Notes under the pieces: generated by a model
Told to the model about the DNA's origin: nothing
The model's database searches: none
What the model saw: only the letters and a program-made list of their open reading frames with translations
Assembly (NCBI GenBank): GCA_900471515.1
Contig: UCFC01000040.1
Location: 1-64,000, forward strand
Origin: Hyphomicrobiales bacterium
GTDB taxonomy: Bacteria; Pseudomonadota; Alphaproteobacteria; Rhizobiales; Rhizobiaceae
DNA length: 64,000 bases
Reading direction: 5' to 3'
Translations under genes and position numbers: made by a program
Shown: in pieces, positions 53,442 through 61,885 of the stretch
How the letters are laid out: each line of letters opens with the position of its first letter
Position numbering within the stretch: the stretch's first letter is position 1

Positions 53442-53472
53442 GGGTCCGGAGGCATTCGTGCTTTCCGGACCC
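53442..53472 (+). repeat. Strong hairpin between NHL and CHR genes
   Basis: GGGTCCGGA and TCCGGACCC form a 9-bp stem; GCA-TTCG-TGC inside extends it with a UUCG-type tetraloop. No T-run follows, so read-through to the CHR genes is possible. Confidence 0.55.
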
Positions 53473-53533
53473 GCATGGTCGCGCTATCGGTAGGAAAGGC
53501 CGGATTCGGCCGTGCCGATCGAAAGTTATAATC

Positions 53534-54112
53534 ATGGAAACGCAGTCGGAAGGCCGGTTGGAACAGGCGGAGATCATTGTACCGCTATTGTCCTTGTTCA
53601 CGGTATTCTGCAGAATCGGTGCTTTCAGTTTTGGCGGGGGCCTGTCGGGATGGGTCTATCGCGAGGTTGTGCTGATCCGGCCATGGATGAGCGAGGAGGA
53701 ATTCCTGTCCTCGCTGGCGGTCAGCCAGATCCTGCCGGGGACCAACATTTCCAATCTCGCCGTCTGCGTCGGCCTTAAACGCGGTGTTCTTGGCGCCTGT
53801 GTGGCTCTTTGCGGTCTGCTGATTGCACCGTTTTTGGCGGTCATCGGCCTGTTTGCGCTTTATAATCAGATCGCCGGGCTTGCCTGGCTGACATCGGCGC
53901 TCGACGGGGTGACGGCGGCGGCGATCGGTCTGTTATTGCTGACGGTCTGGAAGGGCGGCAGGTCTTCAGTCCGTGGCATTCCTTCCGCGTTGGCACTGCT
54001 GGCGACATTCGTGATGATCGGCATCCTGCATTGGCCGCTCGTGCCGGTTGTCTTCGGTGTCGGCATCTTCTCCGTCGCAGCCGCCTGGCCGAGGAAAAGC
54101 AACGATGCGTGA
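53534..54112 (+). CDS. CHR-family transporter, N-terminal half
   Basis: 192 residues, about five membrane segments. The CHR signature reads SFGGGLSGWVYREVV and the PGP-like motif reads ILPGTNISN. Together with the next gene it makes up a full two-domain ChrA-type transporter; the two halves overlap by 8 bases. Classical ChrA exports chromate, but in this operon export of a sugar-acid or other anion is an alternative. ATG at 53534 chosen. Confidence 0.85.
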   Translation: METQSEGRLEQAEIIVPLLSLFTVFCRIGAFSFGGGLSGWVYREVVLIRPWMSEEEFLSSLAVSQILPGTNISNLAVCVGLKRGVLGACVALCGLLIAPFLAVIGLFALYNQIAGLAWLTSALDGVTAAAIGLLLLTVWKGGRSSVRGIPSALALLATFVMIGILHWPLVPVVFGVGIFSVAAAWPRKSNDA

Positions 54113-54635
54113 TGGCAACCTCTGGCCGCTGATCATTACGATTGCCGGTTTCTCGCTGTCGTCGTTCGGCGGTGGTCCCAGTCTCTTCGCACCGCTGCAA
54201 CATCAGGCCGTGGACGTTCAGCATTGGGTCGACAATCGCGAATTCATCGAAATGTTCGCCATATCGCGCGCCGCACCAGGTCCTGGTTCGATGCTCGTGA
54301 CGCTCATCGGCTGGAAGCTCGACGGGTGGCTTGGTGCGCTGATCGCAACGCTGGCACTCTTCGTACCGTCTTCGATCCTTTGTTATGGCGTGACGCGTGT
54401 CTGGAACCGTTATCGTGGCCATAGCTGGCATGCAGCATTCGAAAATGGCCTAGCGCCGGTCGGTGTCGGACTTATAATGGCAGGCATATTGGCGATCGGA
54501 CAGATCGCAGGCAATGATGTACTGCTTTGGATCGTCGCGGCCGCCGCAGCCGCGATCTTGCTCTATCAGCCGAAGTTCAATCCTATGCTACTGCTTGCGG
54601 GTGGCGCGGTCGTCTTCGTGTTGATGAAGCACTAG
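54105..54635 (+). CDS. CHR-family transporter, C-terminal half
   Basis: 176 residues with five or six membrane segments and the CHR signature SSFGGGPSLFAPLQHQAV plus RAAPGPGSML (true PGP motif). Starts inside the end of the N-terminal half gene, so the pair is co-translated. Last gene of the TctCBA operon. Confidence 0.85.
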   Translation: MRDGNLWPLIITIAGFSLSSFGGGPSLFAPLQHQAVDVQHWVDNREFIEMFAISRAAPGPGSMLVTLIGWKLDGWLGALIATLALFVPSSILCYGVTRVWNRYRGHSWHAAFENGLAPVGVGLIMAGILAIGQIAGNDVLLWIVAAAAAAILLYQPKFNPMLLLAGGAVVFVLMKH

Positions 54636-55009
54636 AAAACTACATGTGAAGAGCCGATCTCGGCTTGTCATCGACATGAGAATGCTTTCCCCTGCGGCAC
54701 TTTGTGGGAGCACGTTCGACGATTACCTATACGGCGATACCTCGCCGATGAAAAAGAGCGCTGTGCCCGGAGCAGGACTGCCGCAGTTGCATTTTCAAAT
54801 TGTGACAGCTTGGTCGTCCCGCGCAAAACTCACAATGTAGACATTGCGCCTCTTCCTTCTCCATAGTGGCATTGCCTTGTCTCTCAGGCCATTGTTGTCT
54901 GAGTTTAATGGGAAGCATAGAATTAAGTCAGCATTGCGAATGCTTATAATGGGTTAATTGGCACCGCCGTCCTCTACTGCCGGGAACCATGTCAGAAGCC
55001 TAAATCGCT
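54636..55009. other. Convergent intergenic region, 374 bases
   Basis: An AGCCGA/TCGGCT hairpin with two loop bases lies at 54652-54665 just after the CHR gene, possibly a weak terminator. The rest has mixed composition and no recognisable gene. Confidence 0.4.
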
Positions 55010-56275
55010 TTACACAATCAAAATCGCCCTGAAATCGTTGACATTGGTGCCGGTCGGGCCGGTTTCGAAGAGATCTCCGACCGCCCTGAAACCGGAATAA
55101 CTGTCATTTCCGTCAAGCACGCGGCGCGGGTCGAAGTCGGCGGCGCGCAGCCGCTTGACCGTGCCGCCGTCAGCGAATGCGCCGGCATTGTTCTCCGAGC
55201 CATCGATCCCATCCGTATCGGCAGCAAGCACATGGATGGCGTCGTGGCCATCGATCGCCAAGGCGAATGCCAGCGCGAATTCGCCGTTGCGTCCGCCCTT
55301 TCCGCCCTTGGCGCGTAGCGTCACCGTCGTCTCGCCACCGGAGAGAATGACGACAGGCTTGGTGAAGGGCCGGTCGCGGCCGGCGACTTCGCGGGCGATG
55401 GCCGCATGGACCAGCGCGACATCGCGCGATTCCCCTTCGACGGAATCCGACAGGATGACAGCGGTAATGCCCCGCAAGCGTGCGAGTTCGGCCGCAGCCT
55501 CCAGCGATACGCCGGCTGAAGCGATAATATGGTGCTCATGGCGTGCAAAGACCGGATCATCCGGCCGCGGCGCATCGGCCTTGGGCGAATTGAGGTGATC
55601 GATCGCCGCCTGCGGCAGCTTCAAACTGTATTGATGGATGATCTCCAGCGCATCGTGGCGGGTCGAACCGTCAGGTACGGTTGGCCCGGAAGCCACATGG
55701 GCAGGATTGTCGCCGGGGATATCCGAGACGATCAGGCTGACGACGCGGGCCCTGGTGGCAGCGGCGAGCCGCCCGCCCTTGATCGTGGAAAGATGCTTGC
55801 GAACGACATTCATCGCCGAGATCGGTGCGCCGGAGGCGAGCAGCAGTTCGTTGAGCAGGATCTCGTCCTGCAGTGTCAGCCCCTCGGGTGGGGAGGGCAA
55901 GAGTGCCGAGCCACCGCCACAGATCAGCGCGATGACGAGGTCGTCTTCACCCAGGCCGGAGACGGTTTCCATCAATCGCCTGGAGGCGGCAAGGCCGGCG
56001 GCATCGGGGACCGGATGGGCGGCCTCGATGATCTCGATATTGTCAGTCTCGCAGCCGTAACCGTAGCGGGTGACGACCACGCCTTCGAGCGGCCCATCCC
56101 ATACGCTTTCGAGCGCTCGCGCCATCTGCGCGGCACCCTTGCCTGCGCCGATCACCACCGTCCTGCCTCTGGGCTTTTCCGGCAGATGCGCGGTAATTCC
56201 GGTCAGCGGATCGGCGGCGCGCACGGCCGCGGAAAACAGGCTGGTCAGGAAGTCGCGGGGGGAGGACAGGGTCAT
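55010..56275 (-). CDS. Glycerate 2-kinase (GK-2/TtuD, MOFRL family)
   Basis: 421 residues from the ATG at 56275, overlapping the larB stop by 4 bases. GAGKGAAQMARALE near the N-terminus, CGGGSALLPSPPEGLTLQDE, VRKHLSTIKGGRLA and the C-terminal GGETTVTL, GGRNGEFALAFAL and ADTDGIDG (MOFRL domain) are all present. The family converts D-glycerate to 2-phosphoglycerate with ATP. It is the last gene of the lar operon, which suggests that the product of the LarA racemase is glycerate or is turned into it. The frame extending to 56755 is antisense-free noise from larB. Confidence 0.92.
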   Translation of the reverse strand: MTLSSPRDFLTSLFSAAVRAADPLTGITAHLPEKPRGRTVVIGAGKGAAQMARALESVWDGPLEGVVVTRYGYGCETDNIEIIEAAHPVPDAAGLAASRRLMETVSGLGEDDLVIALICGGGSALLPSPPEGLTLQDEILLNELLLASGAPISAMNVVRKHLSTIKGGRLAAATRARVVSLIVSDIPGDNPAHVASGPTVPDGSTRHDALEIIHQYSLKLPQAAIDHLNSPKADAPRPDDPVFARHEHHIIASAGVSLEAAAELARLRGITAVILSDSVEGESRDVALVHAAIAREVAGRDRPFTKPVVILSGGETTVTLRAKGGKGGRNGEFALAFALAIDGHDAIHVLAADTDGIDGSENNAGAFADGGTVKRLRAADFDPRRVLDGNDSYSGFRAVGDLFETGPTGTNVNDFRAILIV

Positions 56276-56961
56276 GATGATCTCTCCGGAGGTGATTGGT
56301 TCATGTCCATGGCTTTCATCACCCGCAATGCGGCGGAAGCCGCGCCGTAACCATTGTCGATATTGCACACCACGATGCCAGGGGCGCAGCTTGCGAGCAT
56401 GGCATTGAGAGCGGTGCGGCCAGCTTCGGAAGCGCCGTATCCGACTGATGTCGGTACGGCGATGAGGACGCCCGGAACGAGGCCGCCGAGTACGCTGGTA
56501 AGGGCTGCATCCATGCCGGCAACGGTGATGACGACAGGGTAGCGGCGGATCTCCTCGATTCGCTCCATTAGCCGCCAAAGGCCGGCAACGCCAACATCGG
56601 TGATCAGTATTGCCTCGACGCCAGCATGACGTAGCGTGCGGGCGGCTTCCCGCGCGACACCTGAATCGGACGTGCCGGCAGCGACGATTGCCACCTTGCC
56701 TGTGACGGTGACCGGCGGCAGCGGACCGAAGAAAGCACTGCGGGAAAGCGGGCAATAATCGGTGTCGACGGTCAGCGTTGATGGCAGGGAGGCAAGTTTG
56801 TCGGCATCGAGGCGGGTCAGCAGCAGGCCGACACTGCGTTCCCGAGCGCTCTCAAGGATCGTTGCAATCTGATCGGCACTCTTGCCCTCGCAGAAGACCG
56901 CTTCATGGAGGCCGATGCGTGTAGCGCGGGCAAAGTCGAAAACGACGTCGGAATTGCTCAT
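56272..56961 (-). CDS. larB: LarB, nicotinic acid adenine dinucleotide carboxylase/hydrolase
   Basis: 229 residues. The PurE-like C-terminal domain carries VPTSVGYGASEAGRTAL and NIDNGYGAASAAL, and CPLSRSAFFG precedes it; these are the conserved LarB signatures. LarB makes the first step of the nickel-pincer nucleotide cofactor by carboxylating the pyridinium ring and cleaving the phosphoanhydride. Overlaps larE upstream and the kinase downstream by 4 bases each. Confidence 0.94.
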   Translation of the reverse strand: MSNSDVVFDFARATRIGLHEAVFCEGKSADQIATILESARERSVGLLLTRLDADKLASLPSTLTVDTDYCPLSRSAFFGPLPPVTVTGKVAIVAAGTSDSGVAREAARTLRHAGVEAILITDVGVAGLWRLMERIEEIRRYPVVITVAGMDAALTSVLGGLVPGVLIAVPTSVGYGASEAGRTALNAMLASCAPGIVVCNIDNGYGAASAALRVMKAMDMNQSPPERSS

Positions 56962-57755
56962 GGTCTTGCTCCGACGAAGGCGCTGCCGTTGCGATAGGGC
57001 GCAAAGCTGATCGGCTGGTTTGCGAGAGCTGCCGGCAGCAGAACGGCAATCGCGCCGGAGAGGGCAGGCTGCCTATCCGACGCCATCCCGATAAAGCTCT
57101 GTTCGTCGAGCTCGATGACGATGCCGCTCTTGCGCACGCGGCAGCGCACGGTCTTGGGCATCAGTTCCGAACCGACAAGGCGTTCGATGGCATGGATTGC
57201 CGTCAGCGTCTCGGGATCGATGGCGATTGCCGTCTCGACGCGACTGGACAGGCAGGGAGACGCCGGCAGTTCGGCAAGATCGCCGAGGCCGAGTTCGCGG
57301 GCAAGGGCGCGGACGCCCTTCTTGTCGATGCCGGCTTCAAGAAAGGGGTGGCGCACCTGATAATTGCGTGCAGCGTCAAGGCCGGGGCGATATTCGCCGA
57401 GATCATCGGTGTTGGCGCCCGACAGCACCTGGCGGTCGGAGACCTTGCTGATCGCGCCGTAGAGGTTGCCCTTGCAGAAGAAGCAGCGGTTGACCGGGTT
57501 GGCGACGTAGTTCTTGTCGGCGAATTCGCCGGCATCGAGGATGTGGAGATCCCAGTCTTCACGTCCGGCAAAATAGCGTACGCGTTCGGTTGCTTCCGGC
57601 GGCACAGCGGGCGAGACGGCATGCATCATCGTCACGCGCTCCTGGCCGAGTAGCCGATTGGCGACGATCGCAAGTGTCATGGAATCGACGCCGCCGCTGA
57701 CGGCAACCGCCGAAGCCTCCAGCGGGGACAGCACGGCCTCCAGCTTCTGCCTCAT
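56958..57755 (-). CDS. larE: LarE, sulfur-inserting ATP-dependent enzyme of nickel-pincer cofactor synthesis
   Basis: 265 residues. PP-loop SGGVDS at 20-25, NRCFFCK at 89-95 and the sulfur-donor Cys168 in PASPCLSSR, equivalent to Cys176 of the Lactobacillus enzyme. LarE converts the two carboxylates to thiocarboxylates. One further Cys (205) is present in the C-terminal part, so the sacrificial-Cys rather than the [4Fe-4S]-dependent mode is more likely. Overlaps both neighbours by 4 bases. Confidence 0.94.
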   Translation of the reverse strand: MRQKLEAVLSPLEASAVAVSGGVDSMTLAIVANRLLGQERVTMMHAVSPAVPPEATERVRYFAGREDWDLHILDAGEFADKNYVANPVNRCFFCKGNLYGAISKVSDRQVLSGANTDDLGEYRPGLDAARNYQVRHPFLEAGIDKKGVRALARELGLGDLAELPASPCLSSRVETAIAIDPETLTAIHAIERLVGSELMPKTVRCRVRKSGIVIELDEQSFIGMASDRQPALSGAIAVLLPAALANQPISFAPYRNGSAFVGARP

Positions 57756-58966
57756 TCCTTCTCCTCCTTCATGCTGTCTTCTGCCAGTCGGCGAAGTCTT
57801 GTGCGTTCGGCGCTCGTCCTGACGGCAGCGAGATCGTCGGCCTCAAGTTTCGCGGTGCGGCCCGAGGGGCGCTCTACGAGTTTCAGACGCAGCGATCGGC
57901 CATCCAGTTCGACCGTCCCTGGCCGCCGCGGCAGGACGGTCCGGTTCGCCAGCGAATGACGGACGCCGATCGTCGTCGTCTCGTCGAAGACGGCGGAGAG
58001 GATGTCGTCGCGGGCCGCTGGCTCGGCGAGGATCCGCAGATGAGTCATCATCCGGCCCTTCTTGCCGAAGACCGGCATTTGCACGACATCGAGCACGCCT
58101 TTACGGGTACGCAGATTGTCGATCGCCTGGGCTATATCCTCGCCGGTCTGATCATCGATCTCGCATTCGAGAACAGCGACCTGATCTTCTGGCGTCTGAT
58201 CGACAAGAGTTTCAAAGGCAAGCAGGCGGACGCAATTGCTCAGTCCGGGCAGGCGCTTCGTGCCGAAGCCGTGGGACGAGCCAATCAGCCGCCGAGGGAC
58301 GCGGTCGGTTTCAAAGGGATCGCACAGATGACGCAGGATCGCCGCTCCCGTCGGTGTCACCCGTTCGCCGGCAATGCCGTCATCGATGGTTGCAAAGCCT
58401 TCGAGCAGCAGGGCGGTTGCCGGCGCGGGAACGGGCAGCAGGCCGTGGGCGGTGCGCACCCGGCCTGAGCCGAGCGGCAGGGCGCCGACCGTCCATCTGA
58501 CCGCAGGGATCCTGGCGATCAGCCAGGCAGCTGCAACGATATCGGCAATCGAATCCCAGGCGCCGACCTCATGGAAGCGTACGTATTGCGGGTCGACGCC
58601 GTGTACCCGGGCCTCGGCCTCGGCCAGATGGGTGAAAATGCCGATGGCGTGTCGTACCGTATCGCAGTCGAGTTTCGAGGTAACGAGCGCTTCACGGATT
58701 AGCTGCCAGTCGGCATGTGCATGATTGTGATGGTGGGCGGCTTCTGACTGTTCTTCAGCTCGCCGTCCTTCGCGGCGCACGCTGAAGCGTCGGCCGGAGA
58801 GGATGCCGTCATTATGGTTTTCCAACGTGACGTCGACCCTGTCGATCAGCGGGCAGAGCGCCAGTGCTTCGATCAGCCCCATTTCCAGATCTGGGCGGAA
58901 ATCCAGAAGCGCTGCGACGAACATGTCGCCGGCAATGCCACCGAGCGGATCGAGATGCACTTCCAT
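57752..58966 (-). CDS. larC: LarC, nickel insertase (cyclometallase) in a single reading frame
   Basis: 404 residues. The N-terminal LDPLGGIAGDMFVAALLD is the LarC signature, and RTAHGLLPVPAPATALLLEG, ERVTPTGAAIL follow. A His-rich stretch (HHHNHAHADW, residues about 79-88) is a probable nickel-handling site. The CTP-dependent enzyme inserts Ni into the pincer. In the Lactobacillus operon larC is made by frameshift as two parts; here it is one frame. Ends 4 bases into larE. Confidence 0.94.
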   Translation of the reverse strand: MEVHLDPLGGIAGDMFVAALLDFRPDLEMGLIEALALCPLIDRVDVTLENHNDGILSGRRFSVRREGRRAEEQSEAAHHHNHAHADWQLIREALVTSKLDCDTVRHAIGIFTHLAEAEARVHGVDPQYVRFHEVGAWDSIADIVAAAWLIARIPAVRWTVGALPLGSGRVRTAHGLLPVPAPATALLLEGFATIDDGIAGERVTPTGAAILRHLCDPFETDRVPRRLIGSSHGFGTKRLPGLSNCVRLLAFETLVDQTPEDQVAVLECEIDDQTGEDIAQAIDNLRTRKGVLDVVQMPVFGKKGRMMTHLRILAEPAARDDILSAVFDETTTIGVRHSLANRTVLPRRPGTVELDGRSLRLKLVERPSGRTAKLEADDLAAVRTSAERTRLRRLAEDSMKEEKE

Positions 58967-58997
58967 GGCAGGCCTTTCAGATCATCGATGCAATGGT

Positions 58998-60290
58998 TCA
59001 GGCAGCATAACGCGGCACGACATAGGGACCTTCCGGAATGATCGCGACATCGGGATCGCCACTTCTCGCAGTGCTGAGTTGGATAGCGCTGGAAAGGTCA
59101 TCGATCATTTCCACGCCCGTCAGGCGGCGATCCTCGCCGGTAAGCCCGGTCGTATAGAGCTCCACCCTGCCAAGCCGCATGGGTTTCAGCTGCATCTCCG
59201 TCTGCCATTCGTCGATCTCGGCAAGGCTTTTGGCCGTGAGCGTAGCTAGGAAGCGTTCCGGGCCGAGCTCGACCAGCCTTGCCTGCGCCTCGCGAAACTC
59301 TGCCGAGCCGAAGCCCTCCGAACATTCCGAGGCAATGATCAGCGTGCCGCCTGGCTTCAGGATGTCCAGCGGCGTCACCATGCCCTTGATCGTCTGGTAA
59401 TAGGTCTTGTCGAGCGGATAACCGGCTGAGGAGGTGACGACGGTTGAGAATTTCTGGGCCAAGGGGATGCTGGTGACGGCGCTGACGAAATCGACCGCCG
59501 CCTGATGGCTGGCAATGATCTCTCCGAAGGTGACGCAGACCAGATCGCGCTCCTCGTCGAGCACGGTGTTCAGCGCATAGACCTCGCCCAGCATTCGGAC
59601 GATCTCCAGTTGTTCCTCATGCAAGGGATTGCCGATGAGATTGCACTGGACCGCCAGCGGATCTTCCATGAAGCGGGCCGAATGGAAGGTGCGTATGGTC
59701 TCGTGATGAGCGACACCAGGTGCAATCACCTTGCGTCCGCCGGACCAGCCCGCCATGAAATGTGGTTCTACGAGGCCGGTCGCGATGCGCAGATCCGCGT
59801 CCACGAACAGCCGGTCGAGCTTGACTGGCGTATGGCGTGTCTTCGTGAGACCGAAGTCGACATGGGCAGCCTCGTCACGGGCGTAGTGGTTCTCGACGAG
59901 GACATTCTCCAGGACCCAGGGATCGCCGACCAGTTCGGCCAATTCGTCGCCGAGATTCGGGCGGTGCAGGCCGGTTGCCACCAGCACGGAAATTGCGTCC
60001 AGCTGGATACCTGAGGCGACCATCGTTTCGATCATTGGACGCAGGAAAAGGCGGTTTGGAACCGGACGGGTAATGTCGCAGATCAGGATGCAGGCGCTCT
60101 TGCGGCCCTTGGCAAGGTCGGCCAAAGGTTTGGAGGCAACAGGGTTGCGCAGCGCCTCGATGACCGCGGCCGTGCCATCAGCCAGTTTCGGCAACTGTTG
60201 TTTGCGGATCACCGTGGGCCGTGCGCCCCGCGGAAGCGTGATGTCGAGATGGCCGCGGCCATAGGAGAGGGCGATCGGTCCTTGAAACAT
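58998..60290 (-). CDS. larA: LarA-family nickel-pincer 2-hydroxyacid racemase
   Basis: 430 residues. Catalytic residues of lactate racemase are present: Asp72 and Arg75 in CDITRP, His109 in ATGLHRP, His177 in EPHFMAGWSGG, Lys187 in GGRKVIAPG and His203 in RTFHSAR. LarA homologues act on lactate, malate, gluconate and other 2-hydroxy acids by hydride transfer to the cofactor. First biosynthesis gene (larC) follows 31 bases on. With glycerate 2-kinase in the same operon, glycerate racemisation is the leading hypothesis; a 2-hydroxy acid from lactone opening is an alternative. Confidence 0.92.
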   Translation of the reverse strand: MFQGPIALSYGRGHLDITLPRGARPTVIRKQQLPKLADGTAAVIEALRNPVASKPLADLAKGRKSACILICDITRPVPNRLFLRPMIETMVASGIQLDAISVLVATGLHRPNLGDELAELVGDPWVLENVLVENHYARDEAAHVDFGLTKTRHTPVKLDRLFVDADLRIATGLVEPHFMAGWSGGRKVIAPGVAHHETIRTFHSARFMEDPLAVQCNLIGNPLHEEQLEIVRMLGEVYALNTVLDEERDLVCVTFGEIIASHQAAVDFVSAVTSIPLAQKFSTVVTSSAGYPLDKTYYQTIKGMVTPLDILKPGGTLIIASECSEGFGSAEFREAQARLVELGPERFLATLTAKSLAEIDEWQTEMQLKPMRLGRVELYTTGLTGEDRRLTGVEMIDDLSSAIQLSTARSGDPDVAIIPEGPYVVPRYAA

Positions 60291-60309
60291 TTGTTTTTCT
60301 CGCTTCGAG

Positions 60310-60999
60310 CTAGCGGATCAGCAGTTCGAAAGGCGCAGCGTCGTTCCAGCTGAAAGCGCCGTTCGGCTGTTTTATGAGTTCCGGGAAATGCCCGGGCATG
60401 ATGCGGTCGGCGCGGTCGAGAATCCGCTCGATAGTGCGGGTCCCGTTCTCGATCGTGTCGAAGGCCATGTCGCAGGCCCGGATGATGGCTTCCTTGGCAT
60501 ATTTGATTGCATCTCCGGCGATGATCACCGTACCGCGATCGTCCGTAGCAAGCTCGATCGCGTAGCATCCGGGCGTGTGACCGGGTGCTGGAAAGAAGCT
60601 GATATCCTCGTCAAGGACACCTTCGCCGTCGATGAAATCCACCCGGGATTTCGACAGCTGGTCTCGGATGCCCCAGGGCACCAGCAGGTCGTTTGGATGT
60701 GGATCTTCCACATAATCCCATTCCCTGCGGCTGACGATGAAGCGGGCATGGGAGAACAGATCGACATTGTGGGCATGATCGAAATGCAGATGGGAGAGAA
60801 AGACGACAGGAATGTCGGCTGGCGTCAGCCCACGTGCGGCAAGCGCCTTCAAGAGCCCGAGCCGAGAGACATAACCGCCGGTATCGAACAGGATCGGGCC
60901 ACTTTTGCCTTTGATCAGGGTCACGTTGGACATCCCGAGGAAGTCATCCTTCAGACGCAGATTGTTACCCTGAACCAGAAGATCATAGGTTGGCTTCAT
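60310..60999 (-). CDS. Metallo-beta-lactamase-fold hydrolase, probable lactonase
   Basis: 229 residues with HLHFDH, a later His in PAPGHTPG, Asp in IIAGDAIKY and a final His in MPGHFPE, the dinuclear-zinc set. Size and motif are those of small lactonases such as AttM/AiiA, which open gamma-butyrolactones or acyl-homoserine lactones. Its start overlaps the gntR stop by one base; larA follows 19 bases on. Inference: it opens a lactone to a 2-hydroxy acid that LarA then epimerises. Quorum-signal breakdown is an alternative. Confidence 0.85.
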   Translation of the reverse strand: MKPTYDLLVQGNNLRLKDDFLGMSNVTLIKGKSGPILFDTGGYVSRLGLLKALAARGLTPADIPVVFLSHLHFDHAHNVDLFSHARFIVSRREWDYVEDPHPNDLLVPWGIRDQLSKSRVDFIDGEGVLDEDISFFPAPGHTPGCYAIELATDDRGTVIIAGDAIKYAKEAIIRACDMAFDTIENGTRTIERILDRADRIMPGHFPELIKQPNGAFSWNDAAPFELLIR

Positions 61000-61694
61000 C
61001 AGAGCACCTTCGATTGCAGGATGTCGTCAGCTGCAGCTGTCGGAGCGGTGACGCCATGTGCACGCCGGAAAGCCTCGAGGGGCGGCAGGATATGATCGAC
61101 TGCCAAGGCAACGAAGCCGTCGCGATCTCCTGCCTGCAATTGCTCGATCATGCGCTGGTGATCACCGCGTGAATGGGAAAGAAGCACCATGTCCCCGACA
61201 CCATACCACCGGATTCCGGTTGTTTCGACCCAGAGCCTTTCGATTGTGTCCGCCAGATATTTGTTGGGGCAGGTCTGCCAGATGCGGCGATGGAAGGCAT
61301 CGTTCAGGATATTGACGTCGATCAGCCTGCCGGCATCGAGCGCTGTGCAATATTGATCATGAATGGCCTTCAGGTCGGTAATCGTCCGGGGATCGGCCGG
61401 CATCGGCAGCCGCCGCGCCGCTTCCGCCTGAAGGATAACGCGTACGTCGTAAATCTCTTCCACCTGCTGCACGGAAAAGTCACGGACGACAGCGCCCCTA
61501 TTGGGACGCCGTGTGATCAGGCCCATCTGCTCGAGATTGGCGAGCACCGTCCTGACGGTATGCCGCGAGGCGCCGAACTTCGCCATGATGTCGTCTTCGA
61601 CCAGATGTTCGCGCGGACGCAGGCGGCCGATAATGATGTCCGCCTTTATTGCTTCCACTGCCTTGGTGATCTGCGCGTCGGTTTTGCTTCCCAA
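60999..61694 (-). CDS. GntR-family regulator with FCD domain
   Basis: 231 residues. Winged HTH (GRLRPREHLVEDDIMAKFG, SRHTVRTVLANLEQMGLIT) and an FCD ligand domain (RVILQAEAARRL, NDAFHRRIWQTCPN, DHQRMIEQLQAGD) with the metal-binding His pattern. FCD regulators respond to hydroxy or dicarboxylic acids. It is first in the leftward lar operon, so probably represses its own operon and perhaps the divergent one at 61886. Confidence 0.91.
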   Translation of the reverse strand: MGSKTDAQITKAVEAIKADIIIGRLRPREHLVEDDIMAKFGASRHTVRTVLANLEQMGLITRRPNRGAVVRDFSVQQVEEIYDVRVILQAEAARRLPMPADPRTITDLKAIHDQYCTALDAGRLIDVNILNDAFHRRIWQTCPNKYLADTIERLWVETTGIRWYGVGDMVLLSHSRGDHQRMIEQLQAGDRDGFVALAVDHILPPLEAFRRAHGVTAPTAAADDILQSKVL

Positions 61695-61812
61695 GTCTTC
61701 TCTCCTGCGCCCTCGTCTGCATCTTTAGCCCGAAGGCGAATTCAATGCCCCAGGTCCAGTCTTTTATGCACGCGAAAAATCAAATCACATTGTTGATATA
61801 ACCTATAATAAG

Positions 61813-61846
61813 ATTATTGACAATTATATCGATGGAAATATATCTA
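61813..61846 (+). promoter_or_regulatory. Promoter with overlapping inverted repeat in the gntR/hydrolase intergenic region
   Basis: TTGACA at 61817-61822 and TATCTA at 61841-61846 are 18 bases apart; TATATC at 61839 gives 16. The -35 lies in ATTATTGACAATTAT (61813-61827), palindromic at 12 of 15 positions, a possible GntR-family operator. The surrounding region is unusually AT-rich for this window. Confidence 0.4.
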
Positions 61847-61885
61847 ATCCTCATCGAGCAGGCGGAGTGGCCTGCGGAGGAACAC

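Noticed and set aside
53534..54635. Frameshifted chromate transporter pseudogene
   Set aside because: Both halves have their own starts and intact signatures, and two-gene CHR transporters are a known form.
55010..56755. 581-residue version of glycerate kinase
   Set aside because: The extension is the shadow frame of larB; the ATG at 56275 has a ribosome site and gives the normal family length.
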